From Bacteroidota bacterium (GTDB lineage: Bacteria; Bacteroidota; Bacteroidia; Palsa-965): a DNA stretch of 64,000 nucleotides. The translations under genes were made by a program, and so were the position numbers. Positions 12,101-19,349 of the stretch are shown one piece after another. How positions within the stretch are numbered: position 1 is the first letter of the stretch; the number at the start of each line of letters is the position of its first letter. The DNA is taken from NCBI GenBank assembly GCA_020402865.1, contig JADBYT010000002.1, positions 248,001 through 312,000 on the forward strand, in the 5' to 3' direction. Below the pieces are notes generated by a model. It had not been told where the DNA came from. It ran no database searches and saw nothing but the letters and a program-made list of their open reading frames with translations.

Positions 12101-13539
12101 AGCAGGCCCAGCGCGACAGCACCAAGAAAAAAGATGATCAGTATGTAATTCTCGATTACCTTGCCCGTCTTGTAATGTCAGTGCGCACGGTGTCGCTCAA
12201 TTATTCTGAAAACAGCACACTGGCACTGCCCGGTTATGCACGCCGCACCCGCATACTGGGTATGGACGAAAACTTTCAGGGACCCACCTGGGGCTTTATC
12301 TTCGGACAGCAGGAAGGCTTTGGCCCCGGAAATGCTGATTTCCCGGTGTATGCTTCCAATCAGGGCTGGTTAGTACAAACGCAATCGTTGTTTACACCAT
12401 TTACACAAGGTAAAACACAAACACTTACCGGCCGTGCACAGCTTGAACCGTTCCCTGATCTGCGCATTGAACTCAACATCTCACGCAACAACACCCGCAA
12501 CGAGTCGGCTTTCTACCGCTGGACCGGTACGCAATACGAAAAACAGTCGCCGGTTGAAACGGGCAGCTTCAGCATGAGTATTATTACATGGCGCACCGCC
12601 TTCACCAAAGACGATCGTACCACCCGCTCCAACGAAGCGTTCCAGCAATTCCTCAACAACCGCGCTGTAATTTCATCGCGTCTGGGGCAGGAAAACCCCA
12701 ATTCCACCGGCATTCTCAATACCGGCTTTGCCGACGGTTACAGCAAGGCTTCGCAGGATGTGGCTATTCCGGCCTTCCTTGCCGCCTACACCGGCGGCCG
12801 CGCCGAATCGCAGTCAACCAGCATGTTCCCCGCTATTCCGCTGCCCAACTGGCGCATCACGTACGACGGACTTACCAAATACAAGAAAATCAAAAAGCAC
12901 TTCAAAGTCATCACACTTGCGCATACCTATCGCTCCACCTACACGCTGGGCGGTTTCACCACCAACCTCAACTTTGTGGATGCCAACGGCGACGGATTTT
13001 CAGATAATATCCGCAACGTGAACTCCGACTTTGAAGCACAGTTTCAGTTCTCAAACGTGCAGATTTCAGAGCAGTTCAGCCCGCTTATTGGTGTGGACAT
13101 GACCTGGACCAACAGTTTGATTACGCGTGTGGAGTACAAAAAAGACCGCACGCTTAGCCTGAGCCTTGCCAACATGCAGCTTACCGAAGTAAGCGGCCGC
13201 GAAATGGTGGTGGGACTTGGTTACCGTTTTGATGAAGTGGAGCTGAAATTCCTCAAGAAAGCGTTTAAAGGGAAAGCGCCCAAGAGCGCCATGAACCTCC
13301 GTGCCGATGTGTCGTTCCGTAACAACCAGACCGTAATCCGACGCAGTATTGAGGAGTTTAACCAGCTCACAGCGGGTCAGAACATCCTCTCCATCAAAAC
13401 CTCCTGCGATTATCAGCTCACGAAGGATCTTCAGATCCGTGCATTCTTCGATCGTGTAATGACCAATCCGCTCATTTCATCATCATTCAAAACGGCGAAT
13501 ACGAACGCTGGTATCAGTTTGCGCTTTACATTGCAATAG
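6199..13539 (+). CDS. sprA: SprA/Sov, type IX secretion system outer membrane translocon
   Basis: 2446 residues, typical of SprA. In this family it forms a very large outer membrane barrel through which T9SS substrates are exported; gliding adhesins such as SprB depend on it. The start is TTG at 6199: the frame is open from the ruvA stop but holds no ATG or GTG that would leave the signal sequence KPTIKYLLTGSAAAVMLAAVV intact. Typical stretches include the QGSAELIFGINVNRTDNP region, YIDDFEGTQSAIDIR and RVFVLGVRNPKR. It ends with barrel strands and a terminal aromatic-rich LRFTLQ. A strong terminator follows. Substrates with sorting domains lie at 20.4 and 26 kb. Confidence 0.96.
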   Translation: MKPTIKYLLTGSAAAVMLAAVVTSDSEAYTKASRYTGGYQIMAVDTPATGSDSATSPHQFTDQSGLDPLYFNNNGTLKLNDPANIQTSITFLPGDSGSYLVEQKLGNRLNYRPPMELTLEEYMYYDMKKSARDYWRQRVHAESQNQTRGGNGIIPPIKINSEGFDRIFGGGTIDIRPQGSAELIFGINVNRTDNPALPERQRRVATFDFDEKIQLNVVGKIGEKLKLTTNYNTESTFDFENQMKLEYTGFEDEIIKKIEAGNVNFGLNTTLITGSQSLFGIKTQLQFGRLTVTSIVSQERGKKSEVNVTGGAQVSNFEVSGDNYEANRHFFLSQYFYDKYDDALETRPLINSGVQITRIEVWVTNRTGVVENTRNLVTFTDLGEDNLEQVGTSFITDAPGEVPRNAGNDLYSQLTSTYNQLRNINVPLQTTFATLINNFGFAQAVNYERVNNARRLQPTEFTYNERLGYISLNQALNQDEVLGVAYQYTLNGQTYQVGEFSTDGITGQDALIVKMLKSTNNVPKISSNNGQFKFKLWDLMMKNIYSIGAYQVNPQDFNLQIWYNNPSTGTDIPFIAEGPIDGKPLVQVFELDLLNQQQQASPDGQFDFMDKVTINAANGRVIFPVVDPFGKFLEEKLDPTNTNPQIRLQYSYQQLYDSTKIIAQTAFAGKNRFKIKGSYKSSSNSDISLNAVNIPPGSVRVTAGGAPLTENTDYTVDYTLGRVKIINESVLNSGVPIKISLESNSLFNIQTKTLFGTHLDYRVNRDFNVGATIMNLTERPVTQKININDEPMSNTMWGVDLNYRTELPILTRMIDKLPLIETKAPSSIAAQGEFAQLIPGHNRAIGKEGNSYIDDFEGTQSAIDIRAPQGWSIASVPQGQPARFPEASTTDLRSGMNRALLNWYVIDPLFLRPDNNLKPAHLTVSDLSNHLSREVLETEIFPNRQPPNGQPLNVAMFDMAFYPAERGPYNFDVNPQPGLTAGLAANGSLLDPASRWGGIQRSITTNDFQAANIEFIQIWVMDPYNDDVPVADRNTTGELVINLGNVSEDVLKDSRNAFENGLPVDNNFSLVDTTVWGLVPSVQSIVNAFDNDPAKRALQDVGLDGWDDDKEAQFFGDYLTDIAALHGQASQAYANAVKDPAGDNFHYYRGSDYDAISLGVLDRYKMFNGLDGNSPQVGDPNDDGVSEDYPTQSTTLPNQEDINRDNTLNETESYYEYRIKLTPNDINPGNIGNNYITDVYQTTVITKDGRTRPITWYQLRIPIRNYTTKVGNIEGFNSIRFIRMYFKGVDKPVVCRFARLEFVRSDWRKYEYSLLRPGEYIMNDQNTTQFDVAAVNIEENGNRVPVNYVLPPGIDREQNVNSNTLVRLNEQSLSVRTCNLEDGDSRAVFRTVNNMDVRSYKKLRMFVHAEANPGSSQPLNNGDVTAFIRIGADQTDNYYEYEIPLEVTPPGRYGENDQAEREKVWPLSNTMELPFELLQYVKQQRNLEQAAGRISLTQEFTVTDPNNPARKVTVKGNPNLAMIRVFVLGVRNPKRTSATPNDDGIPKCAEVWFNELRLTDFVEDGGWAATARVTARLADFGVVNLSGNMATPNFGSIEKKVSERLREQQMNYDVSTQLELGRFFPEKAGISLPFFWNYGETYITPQFNPLDPDILLKPLLSNESLLSDRQKDSLIGAAVDYTRRRGYNFTNIHKERSKGKKGSYPWDISNFSASYAYTEIYRHNVNIEYSSVRNYRGQLTYSYTPQVKPFKPFDKAGWAKSKWFTLIREISISPLPSNLAFTTDLNRSYSEIKNRNITGFGDVFVPTNFNKNFVWTRNYNLRWDLMKNLKLDFTADNLGQVLEPVGKIDTDAKRDSLIDNIRGFGTTMNYHHQTNVNYTVPINKIPAFDWLTASVRYSSGYTWQRAPLAADTLGNVVGNNAQWQYTAQANMTSLYNKVPYFKKVNQKRPGGGQERPAGGGPNRPGAPQQAQRDSTKKKDDQYVILDYLARLVMSVRTVSLNYSENSTLALPGYARRTRILGMDENFQGPTWGFIFGQQEGFGPGNADFPVYASNQGWLVQTQSLFTPFTQGKTQTLTGRAQLEPFPDLRIELNISRNNTRNESAFYRWTGTQYEKQSPVETGSFSMSIITWRTAFTKDDRTTRSNEAFQQFLNNRAVISSRLGQENPNSTGILNTGFADGYSKASQDVAIPAFLAAYTGGRAESQSTSMFPAIPLPNWRITYDGLTKYKKIKKHFKVITLAHTYRSTYTLGGFTTNLNFVDANGDGFSDNIRNVNSDFEAQFQFSNVQISEQFSPLIGVDMTWTNSLITRVEYKKDRTLSLSLANMQLTEVSGREMVVGLGYRFDEVELKFLKKAFKGKAPKSAMNLRADVSFRNNQTVIRRSIEEFNQLTAGQNILSIKTSCDYQLTKDLQIRAFFDRVMTNPLISSSFKTANTNAGISLRFTLQ

Positions 13540-13557
13540 CCCTTGTGGCTTCCATAA

Positions 13558-13604
13558 ACTCAGCCACCGGGAGCATTCTACTCCTCCGGTGGCTGAGTTT
13601 TTTG
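13558..13604 (+). terminator. intrinsic terminator of the maeB-ruvA-sprA unit
   Basis: A perfect 13-bp stem (ACTCAGCCACCGG / CCGGTGGCTGAGT) closes a 15-nt loop and runs straight into TTTTTT, 19 bp after the sprA stop. The arm sequence recurs in degenerate form just downstream (GTGGCTGAGTTTG, then GAAGCCACCG), so it may derive from a palindromic interspersed repeat. Confidence 0.85.
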
Positions 13605-13715
13605 TTGGCAGCGCCTGTTCCGGCGACTGAGCCTATCGCCGTGGCTGAGTTTGTTGAAGCCACCGCAATTACATTGTTTTTACAGCCCGTATTATCGCCA
13701 ATTGCCCAAAACGTG

Positions 13716-13723
13716 TAAATTTG
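13716..13723 (+). promoter_or_regulatory. putative -7 box of gcvH
   Basis: TAAATTTG matches the Bacteroidota TAnnTTTG -7 element. It places a transcription start about 20 nt before the gcvH ATG at 13751. No well-spaced TTTG -33 element is visible, so support is moderate. Confidence 0.5.
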
Positions 13724-13750
13724 GGCACATCAAAAAACAATACACCCGAC

Positions 13751-14131
13751 ATGAATTTTCCGGACAATCTCAAATACACGAAAGACCACGAGTGGGTTCG
13801 TGTGGAAGGCAATGAAGCTGTTATCGGCATTACCGATTTTGCACAGGGCGAACTTGGCGATATCGTTTATGTAGAAATTGAAACGGTAGGCGAAGAGCTG
13901 GCTCAGCACGAAATTTTCGGAACCGTGGAAGCTGTGAAAACAGTGTCGGATTTGTTTATGCCGGTGAGCGGAACAGTAGTGGCAATGAACGATGCCATTG
14001 AAGCCAACCCGGAGTCGGTAAACAAAGATCCTTACGGCGAAGGCTGGATGATTCGTGTGCAAATGAGCAACCCCGGAGAGGTGGCTGAGCTCATGGATGC
14101 TGCTGCATACAAAGCACTCATCGGTCAGTAA
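13751..14131 (+). CDS. gcvH: glycine cleavage system H protein
   Basis: 126 residues from the ATG at 13751; this start gives the standard [16 protein letters not shown] opening, and the in-frame ATG 30 bp upstream precedes the predicted transcription start. The lipoyl-lysine lies in [19 protein letters not shown], the family signature. The H protein shuttles the methylamine group between the P, T and L proteins of glycine cleavage in the cytoplasm. The other subunits are not in this window. Eight bp separate it from the VanZ-like gene. Confidence 0.97.
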   Translation: MNFPDNLKYTKDHEWVRVEGNEAVIGITDFAQGELGDIVYVEIETVGEELAQHEIFGTVEAVKTVSDLFMPVSGTVVAMNDAIEANPESVNKDPYGEGWMIRVQMSNPGEVAELMDAAAYKALIGQ

Positions 14132-14139
14132 TTAGCCGC

Positions 14140-14538
14140 ATGAAGTTCAGATACAATTGGCCGGTGCTCGTTTGGGCACTGGTCATTCTTGTTTTATGCG
14201 CCATCCCCGGCCGCGATCTGCCGCATTCAGACTGGCTCGAAGCCTTGTCGTTTGATAAATGGGTGCATGCCGGAATTTTCTTTGTACTCGAACTGCTCAG
14301 CATTCGTGGCATCGCTTTTTCTGATTCACAGCCATTGCGCAAACTGGCGGTGCTCATTACCGGAGCAGGGGCTGTGGCCTATGGCGGTGCGCTTGAAATT
14401 ATGCAGGGTGCATTATTCAGCGAACGTACAGCCGATTTGTATGATTTCATTGCCAACTCGGTCGGAGTATTGGCTGGAGCCGCACTGTATGCAAGGCTTT
14501 CCACAAAATGGCCACGCATACTTCCCCCGATTCAGTGA
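14140..14538 (+). CDS. VanZ-like membrane protein
   Basis: 132 residues with about four membrane helices. The VanZ-family pattern is present: DKWVHAGIFFVLE, then GGALEIMQ, then DLYDFIANSVGVLAG. The family is named after the teicoplanin-resistance protein VanZ, but most chromosomal members have no established role. It follows gcvH by 8 bp and is probably co-transcribed; the gcvH-vanZ adjacency behind sprA is common in Bacteroidota. Confidence 0.85.
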   Translation: MKFRYNWPVLVWALVILVLCAIPGRDLPHSDWLEALSFDKWVHAGIFFVLELLSIRGIAFSDSQPLRKLAVLITGAGAVAYGGALEIMQGALFSERTADLYDFIANSVGVLAGAALYARLSTKWPRILPPIQ

Positions 14539-14557
14539 TGCCCGAAATTTATACTCC

Positions 14558-15028
14558 ATGAAGCTGAATCTTATCCGAACCACCTCTGAGAATGCTGATT
14601 TTCGTAAGCTCATTCCACTGCTCGATGCCGATTTGCGGATACGCGATGGTAATGAGCATGCTTTTTTTGCGCAGTACAATAAAATTGATGCAATAAAACA
14701 TGTGGTGGTCGCCTTTTTCAATGAGGAGCCTGTGGGTTGCGGTGCGTTTAAACCCTTCGAAGCGGGTGTGGTGGAAATAAAACGCATGTATGTGTTGCCC
14801 GCACATCGCGGCAGAGGTATAGCAGCAGCTATGCTGCGCGAACTTGAAATGTGGGCAGCAGATGAAGGCAATGAACAGGCCGTACTTGAAACAGGGAAGA
14901 AAATGCCCGAAGCGATCGGGCTGTATCAGAAAAGCGGATATGTATTTATCCCAAACTTCGGCCAGTATGCGGGTGTGGAAAGTTGCGTGTGCATGGGTAA
15001 ACAGTTCAACTCCGCGATAAATCAGTAA
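14558..15028 (+). CDS. GNAT family N-acetyltransferase
   Basis: 156 residues from the ATG at 14558; a longer frame open upstream overlaps the VanZ gene out of phase and is not used. The acetyl-CoA-binding motif A is VLPAHRGRGIAAAMLRELE, preceded by the strand VEIKRMYV. The end has the ETGKKMPEAIGLYQKSGY motif found in small MarR-associated-type GNATs. The substrate is unknown. It lies 19 bp after the VanZ-like gene and may share its transcript. Confidence 0.88.
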   Translation: MKLNLIRTTSENADFRKLIPLLDADLRIRDGNEHAFFAQYNKIDAIKHVVVAFFNEEPVGCGAFKPFEAGVVEIKRMYVLPAHRGRGIAAAMLRELEMWAADEGNEQAVLETGKKMPEAIGLYQKSGYVFIPNFGQYAGVESCVCMGKQFNSAINQ

Positions 15029-15117
15029 GCGTGAAAGCAGATTGGCAGTATATTGTTATTCGGGTGTCTGAATTAGACGGATACCTTAACGTATATTCGC
15101 ATACAGCGTAATAAGGT

Positions 15118-15582
15118 ATGAATCCAACTCAATACGTATGGCAATGCAAAACGTTCAGTACACTTCCTGTGGCAGAGCTTTACAAGCTGCTTCAGTTGCG
15201 TGCTGCAGTATTTGTAGTGGAACAGAACTGTCCCTATCTCGATCCTGATGATAAGGATATATTTGCGCTGCATGTGCTGTGCAGTAAAGGAAATGAGCTG
15301 CTGGCCTGCGCACGAATTCTTCCCGGCGGAGTTTCATACGATGAAGTTTCCATTGGACGTGTAGCCACTGCGACATCTGCCCGTAAAACCGGTCTTGGTA
15401 AACAGCTCATGCAGTTTACCTTGCAACAAATCGTACACACATTTGGCAATGTTCCGGTGCGTATTTCAGCGCAATGCTACCTGGAGAAATTTTACAATGA
15501 GTTTGGTTTTGTCCGCGCAGGGGAAGATTATCTCGAAGATGATATTCCGCACGTGGAAATGCTCCTTACCCCTAAACCCTGA
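15118..15582 (+). CDS. ElaA-type GNAT acetyltransferase
   Basis: 154 residues. ElaA hallmarks: LYKLLQLRAAVFVVEQNCPY, then DPDDKD followed by an H, then ACARILPGG, the acetyl-CoA loop ATSARKTGLGKQLM, and the terminal DDIPHVEM. ElaA-family proteins are acetyltransferases of uncertain substrate. The next gene starts 5 bp downstream. It probably belongs to the same run of plus-strand genes as the preceding GNAT, 89 bp upstream. Confidence 0.88.
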   Translation: MNPTQYVWQCKTFSTLPVAELYKLLQLRAAVFVVEQNCPYLDPDDKDIFALHVLCSKGNELLACARILPGGVSYDEVSIGRVATATSARKTGLGKQLMQFTLQQIVHTFGNVPVRISAQCYLEKFYNEFGFVRAGEDYLEDDIPHVEMLLTPKP

Positions 15583-15587
15583 TTTAT

Positions 15588-16574
15588 ATGCTGAAGGAAA
15601 TGCCCCAGATTAATTTATTGCGCGGAATAGCTGCGCTGATGGTGGCCGTGTATCATTTCTTTTTTTTCAGTAATCAGGAAGGAAATTTGTTTCAGGATGG
15701 CGGAACGATAAGAAACACGGCCTCTTTCGGTGCTACCGGCGTTTATCTTTTTTTTGTGATATCAGGCTTTGTCATTCCATGGTCGATGTATCATGGTAAT
15801 TACCGGCTATCGAAGTTTTTCAGGTTCATGGGCAAACGTCTGCTTCGTCTTGAGCCGCCTTACCTCGTATCAATAATGTTGATACTTGCTTTTGGCTTAT
15901 TCATGTCGAAAGTTGTTTGGGGATGTGAGTGGTCGCTCAATGTGCCGCAGTTGCTGCTTCATGTGGGTTATCTTATTCCGTTTACAGGAGGGAAGTATGA
16001 ATGGATAAATATTATTTACTGGACACTGGCCATTGAGTTTACCTATTATCTCGTTCTCTCTTTATTATTCCCTTTATTGAATCATAGCAACCGTATTGCC
16101 CGTTATTCGGTATTGCTGCTATTTCTGGCGGGGCCGCTAATTTTAAACGACAAAGCTTTTCTGCCGGTTTTTACGCCAATATTTCTATTGGGTTTTCTGC
16201 TTTTTCAGCATCTTACCAATCGTATGAACCGTTGGGAAATGCTGGGCTGGGCAATGGCCGCATTTGCGGTTATTGCATTTTACCACAAGCCCGATGTGGT
16301 TGTGGCATCTGCAATAGGTTTCTTTGGTATCTGGCTGTTACGTTCAGATACGCGTATAGGAAACGGACTGGGTGCCATTTCCTATTCTCTTTATCTCATA
16401 CATGGATTAACCGGCAACAACTATCTGAGTTTTGTAGCATCGCCTAATGATAGTTTGATGATGAAACTTGTACATGTGGCAGTGGCACTTGTGTTTTCGC
16501 TGGTAAGCGCCACCATATTCTGGTACGTGGTTGAGCGGACATCAAAAAAATGGGCGCAAAAAATTAAACTGTAA
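15588..16574 (+). CDS. acyltransferase family 3 (OafA/YrhL-like) membrane protein
   Basis: 328 residues, about ten membrane helices. It opens with INLLRGIAALMVAVYHFFFF, the usual start with the catalytic His of the family. It continues with VISGFVIPWS, KRLLRLEPPYLVS and, near the end, ISYSLYLIHG. Members O-acylate cell-surface sugars on the cytoplasmic membrane. The substrate cannot be read from sequence. Its 3' end overlaps the convergent GNAT gene by 11 bp. Confidence 0.92.
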   Translation: MLKEMPQINLLRGIAALMVAVYHFFFFSNQEGNLFQDGGTIRNTASFGATGVYLFFVISGFVIPWSMYHGNYRLSKFFRFMGKRLLRLEPPYLVSIMLILAFGLFMSKVVWGCEWSLNVPQLLLHVGYLIPFTGGKYEWINIIYWTLAIEFTYYLVLSLLFPLLNHSNRIARYSVLLLFLAGPLILNDKAFLPVFTPIFLLGFLLFQHLTNRMNRWEMLGWAMAAFAVIAFYHKPDVVVASAIGFFGIWLLRSDTRIGNGLGAISYSLYLIHGLTGNNYLSFVASPNDSLMMKLVHVAVALVFSLVSATIFWYVVERTSKKWAQKIKL

Positions 16575-17616
16575 TAGCTTGCAGGCTGATTACATATTTC
16601 AGCAATTCGTCCGTTTCTTCTGTTTCTGACCCGGTGTAGTGCATGCCGCATTTTTCGAGAATGCGTATGGATGCCGGATTGCTGCGGTAAGCAAAGCCAT
16701 GTATTTCATCCAAACCAAGCTGCTCTTTCCCGAATTTCATTGACGCAATTGCAGCTTCAGACGCAAGTCCTTTCCCCCAGAATCGCTGAAACAGCCGGTA
16801 GCCGAGATCCACACAGTTGCGCGGTTCGTAAAATTTCAGACCGCACCAGCCAATGCATTCATCCGTATCGCGGAGTGTGGCCATCCAGCGGGCATAGCCG
16901 TATTTTGTATAGTTTTCGCCGTATGCTGCATAGAAATCGCGGCATACGTTTACTGATGCAAAGGCCGTGTTACCTGTCCAGCGCACCACATCAGGGTCCG
17001 TATTCAGCGCAAAGTTTACGCCTGTATCGCTTGCGGTGATCTCTCTGAAATCAAGTCGGGAAGAGCGGAAGAGCACCGGCGTTTGCATATTGGCACCCGG
17101 GCGGATGAATTCGTATTCTGCAATTTCGAGTCCGGGTGCGTGCATCCACGTTTTCACAAGGCGGCCGTTTAGTTTTTCAAACACGCGTATAGAGGCCGGG
17201 TTTTGTGTTTGCGCCCAGCCCACAAGCCGTTTGTGGCCAAGCGTATGAAAACCGTGCAGCAGCATTACTTCGCTTGCTTCAGTGGCATAGCCTTTGCCCC
17301 AATGCGCAGGATGAAAGCGATAGCCCAGATCCACATGTCTGTGTTCGGGCCGCAGTTTCAAACCGCACCAGCCAATAACCTCACCGCTGTCTTTCAGCTC
17401 CGCCACATAGCGGCCCATGCCTGTGGCTTCGTATTGTTCGCGTTGCTGTTTATTAATCCACAATTCGGCCTGCGCAATATTTTGCCACGGCACATCATGC
17501 ACGTAGCGAGTTACTTCTTCATGGCGGTTTAGTTCCAGCAACGCCGCTGCATCACGCAATTCAGCAGGTCGAAGCAAAAGATGCTCGGTGGAAATGGGGA
17601 AGAGGAGAGGTTTCAT
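16564..17616 (-). CDS. tandem GNAT (RimJ/RimL-type) acetyltransferase, two fused domains
   Basis: 350 residues from the ATG at 17616; the open frame extends upstream into the aldehyde dehydrogenase gene but lacks protein character there. Domain 1 (about 1-172) carries HWGKGYATEASEVMLLHGF. Domain 2 (about 173-350) carries FWGKGLASEAAIASMKFGK. Each ends with the NPASIR-(V/I)-(F/L)-EK motif. Typical RimJ/RimL-like enzymes are single-domain with about 170 residues, so this is an in-frame duplication or fusion. The substrate is unknown. Confidence 0.88.
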   Translation of the reverse strand: MKPLLFPISTEHLLLRPAELRDAAALLELNRHEEVTRYVHDVPWQNIAQAELWINKQQREQYEATGMGRYVAELKDSGEVIGWCGLKLRPEHRHVDLGYRFHPAHWGKGYATEASEVMLLHGFHTLGHKRLVGWAQTQNPASIRVFEKLNGRLVKTWMHAPGLEIAEYEFIRPGANMQTPVLFRSSRLDFREITASDTGVNFALNTDPDVVRWTGNTAFASVNVCRDFYAAYGENYTKYGYARWMATLRDTDECIGWCGLKFYEPRNCVDLGYRLFQRFWGKGLASEAAIASMKFGKEQLGLDEIHGFAYRSNPASIRILEKCGMHYTGSETEETDELLKYVISLQAITV

Positions 17617-17639
17617 AAGAAAATAAAGAGAATTATTAC

Positions 17640-17852
17640 ACAGTAATTTCGACAAACCGAACCATCGCGACAGGCTTTCAACAAGCGGTGGTTTCGGCAG
17701 GCTCAACCATCGCAACAAACATTTCTTCCGGTGCCTGAGCTTGCCGGAACTATCGAAAAAAATACCCTTGTCGTTTCGTGCAGCCCCAGCACATTGCCTT
17801 ATCTCAAAAGCACCTCCGCCATTGTCATTTCGAGTAAGCCCGGAAATGACAA
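17640..17852. repeat. degenerate REP-like intergenic repeats
   Basis: This stretch between the tandem GNAT and aldehyde dehydrogenase genes repeats variants of AACCATCGC-(G/A)-ACA and GGCTCAACCATCGCAAC, with GTGGTTTCGGCAGG and TGAGCTTGCCGG. These resemble the palindromic GGCTGAG/CTCAGCC sequences downstream of sprA. I interpret them as decayed interspersed palindromes. No gene is supported here. Confidence 0.4.
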
Positions 17853-19346
17853 TTACTTCAAATTCACATACGGCAACAGCCCGTGCAGCCCGCCTTCGCG
17901 GCCGAAACCGCTTTCCTTGTACCCGCCGAAAGGCGAAGTAGGATCGAATTTGTTGAATGTATTGGCCCACACCACACCGGCGCGCATTTTTGAAGTGAGG
18001 TTGAAAATCTTCGAGCCTTTATCTGTCCACACACCGGCCGATAAGCCATAGGGTGTGTTGTTGGCTTTTTCAATTACTTCCTCTACCGTGCGGAATGTTT
18101 GAATGGCCAGTACCGGGCCAAAAATTTCTTCCTGCACAATGCGGTGTGATTGTGAGGCTTCGAGGAAAATGGTGGGTCGGCAGAAAAAGCCTTTGGCCGG
18201 TATGCTGCACGAAGGCTGATGAATGGTTGCACCTTCATCCACACCAATTTTCAGGTACTCGTTTATTTTCATCAGCTGCTCTTTTGAGTTGATGGCGCCG
18301 ATGTCGGTATTCTTATCCAGCGGATCGCCCACGATGAGCGTTTCCATACGGTCTTTGAGTTTGCGGATAACCGTGTTGGCCACGCCTTCCTGCACAAACA
18401 GGCGCGAACCGGCGCAACACACATGCCCCTGATTGAAGAAAATGCCATTGATAATTCCTTCTACGGCCTGATCAATAGCGGCATCTTCGAAAATAATATT
18501 GGCCGCTTTTCCGCCAAGTTCAAGCGTTACTTTTTTGCCGGTGCCGGCTACGGCGCGTTGAATAATTTTGCCTACTTCGGTTGAACCGGTGAACGCAATT
18601 TTGTCAACACCGGGATGATTCACCAGTGCGGCACCTGCTTTTCCATCGCCGGTTACAATGTTTACTACGCCCGGAGGCAAACCTGCATCGCGTATAATTT
18701 CGGCCAGCTTAAGGGCGGTAAGCGGTGTGGTTTCGGCGGGCTTAAGTACCACCGTATTGCCGCAGGCCAGCGCCGGTGCAATTTTCCACGCAGCCATGAG
18801 CAGCGGAAAATTCCACGGAATAATTTGTCCGGCCACACCCACCGGCGATACATTGCGGTTGGGAAATGCATATTCAAGTTTATCGGCCCAGCCGGCATAG
18901 TAGAAGAAATGTGCAGCAGCCAGCGGCACATCCACATCGCGCGATTCGCGGATTGGTTTACCGCCGTCCATGCTTTCAATCACGGCAAGTTCACGGGCAC
19001 GTTCCTGTATAATGCGTGCAATGCGGTAGAGATATTTACCCCGCTCGCTGCCCGGCATTTTCTTCCATACTTTTTCGTATGCGTTGCGGGCAGCCTTCAC
19101 AGCCGCATCAATATCTTTTTCATCGCCAAGCGCCACTTCCGAAAGTTGTTTTTCGGTTGACGGGCTTATCGTGGCAAAGTATTTTCCCGACGATGGTTTT
19201 ACAAATGCACCATTGATGAAATGCTGATAGCGCGGCTCAATGCGGGCATGGTCGGTGCTTTCGGGCGCAGCCACGTAATCCCAGCCTTTTCCGAAATCAA
19301 GCGCAGCTTTGGCAGCGGCATCTTTGCTTTTGGTCTTTGTGCTCAT
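17853..19346 (-). CDS. NAD(P)-dependent aldehyde dehydrogenase, ALDH16-like
   Basis: 497 residues, the standard ALDH length. It shows IIPWNFPLLMAAWKIAPAL, KPAETTPLTAL, the cofactor loop FTGSTEVGK, the general-base Glu in VTLELGGKAANII, and the catalytic Cys in GHVCCAGSRLFVQ. It ends with PFGGYKESGFGREGG. The CCAGSR context and the pairing with deoC (4 bp upstream) recall ALDH16-type enzymes, which often have a second, inactive ALDH domain or subunit. A candidate second half is at 63569-64000. With deoC it would oxidise acetaldehyde from deoxyribose breakdown (inference). Confidence 0.92.
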   Translation of the reverse strand: MSTKTKSKDAAAKAALDFGKGWDYVAAPESTDHARIEPRYQHFINGAFVKPSSGKYFATISPSTEKQLSEVALGDEKDIDAAVKAARNAYEKVWKKMPGSERGKYLYRIARIIQERARELAVIESMDGGKPIRESRDVDVPLAAAHFFYYAGWADKLEYAFPNRNVSPVGVAGQIIPWNFPLLMAAWKIAPALACGNTVVLKPAETTPLTALKLAEIIRDAGLPPGVVNIVTGDGKAGAALVNHPGVDKIAFTGSTEVGKIIQRAVAGTGKKVTLELGGKAANIIFEDAAIDQAVEGIINGIFFNQGHVCCAGSRLFVQEGVANTVIRKLKDRMETLIVGDPLDKNTDIGAINSKEQLMKINEYLKIGVDEGATIHQPSCSIPAKGFFCRPTIFLEASQSHRIVQEEIFGPVLAIQTFRTVEEVIEKANNTPYGLSAGVWTDKGSKIFNLTSKMRAGVVWANTFNKFDPTSPFGGYKESGFGREGGLHGLLPYVNLK

Positions 19347-19349
19347 AAC

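Noticed and set aside
14189-14557. Upstream extension of the GNAT gene
   Set aside because: It overlaps the VanZ-like gene in another frame; homology begins at ATG 14558.
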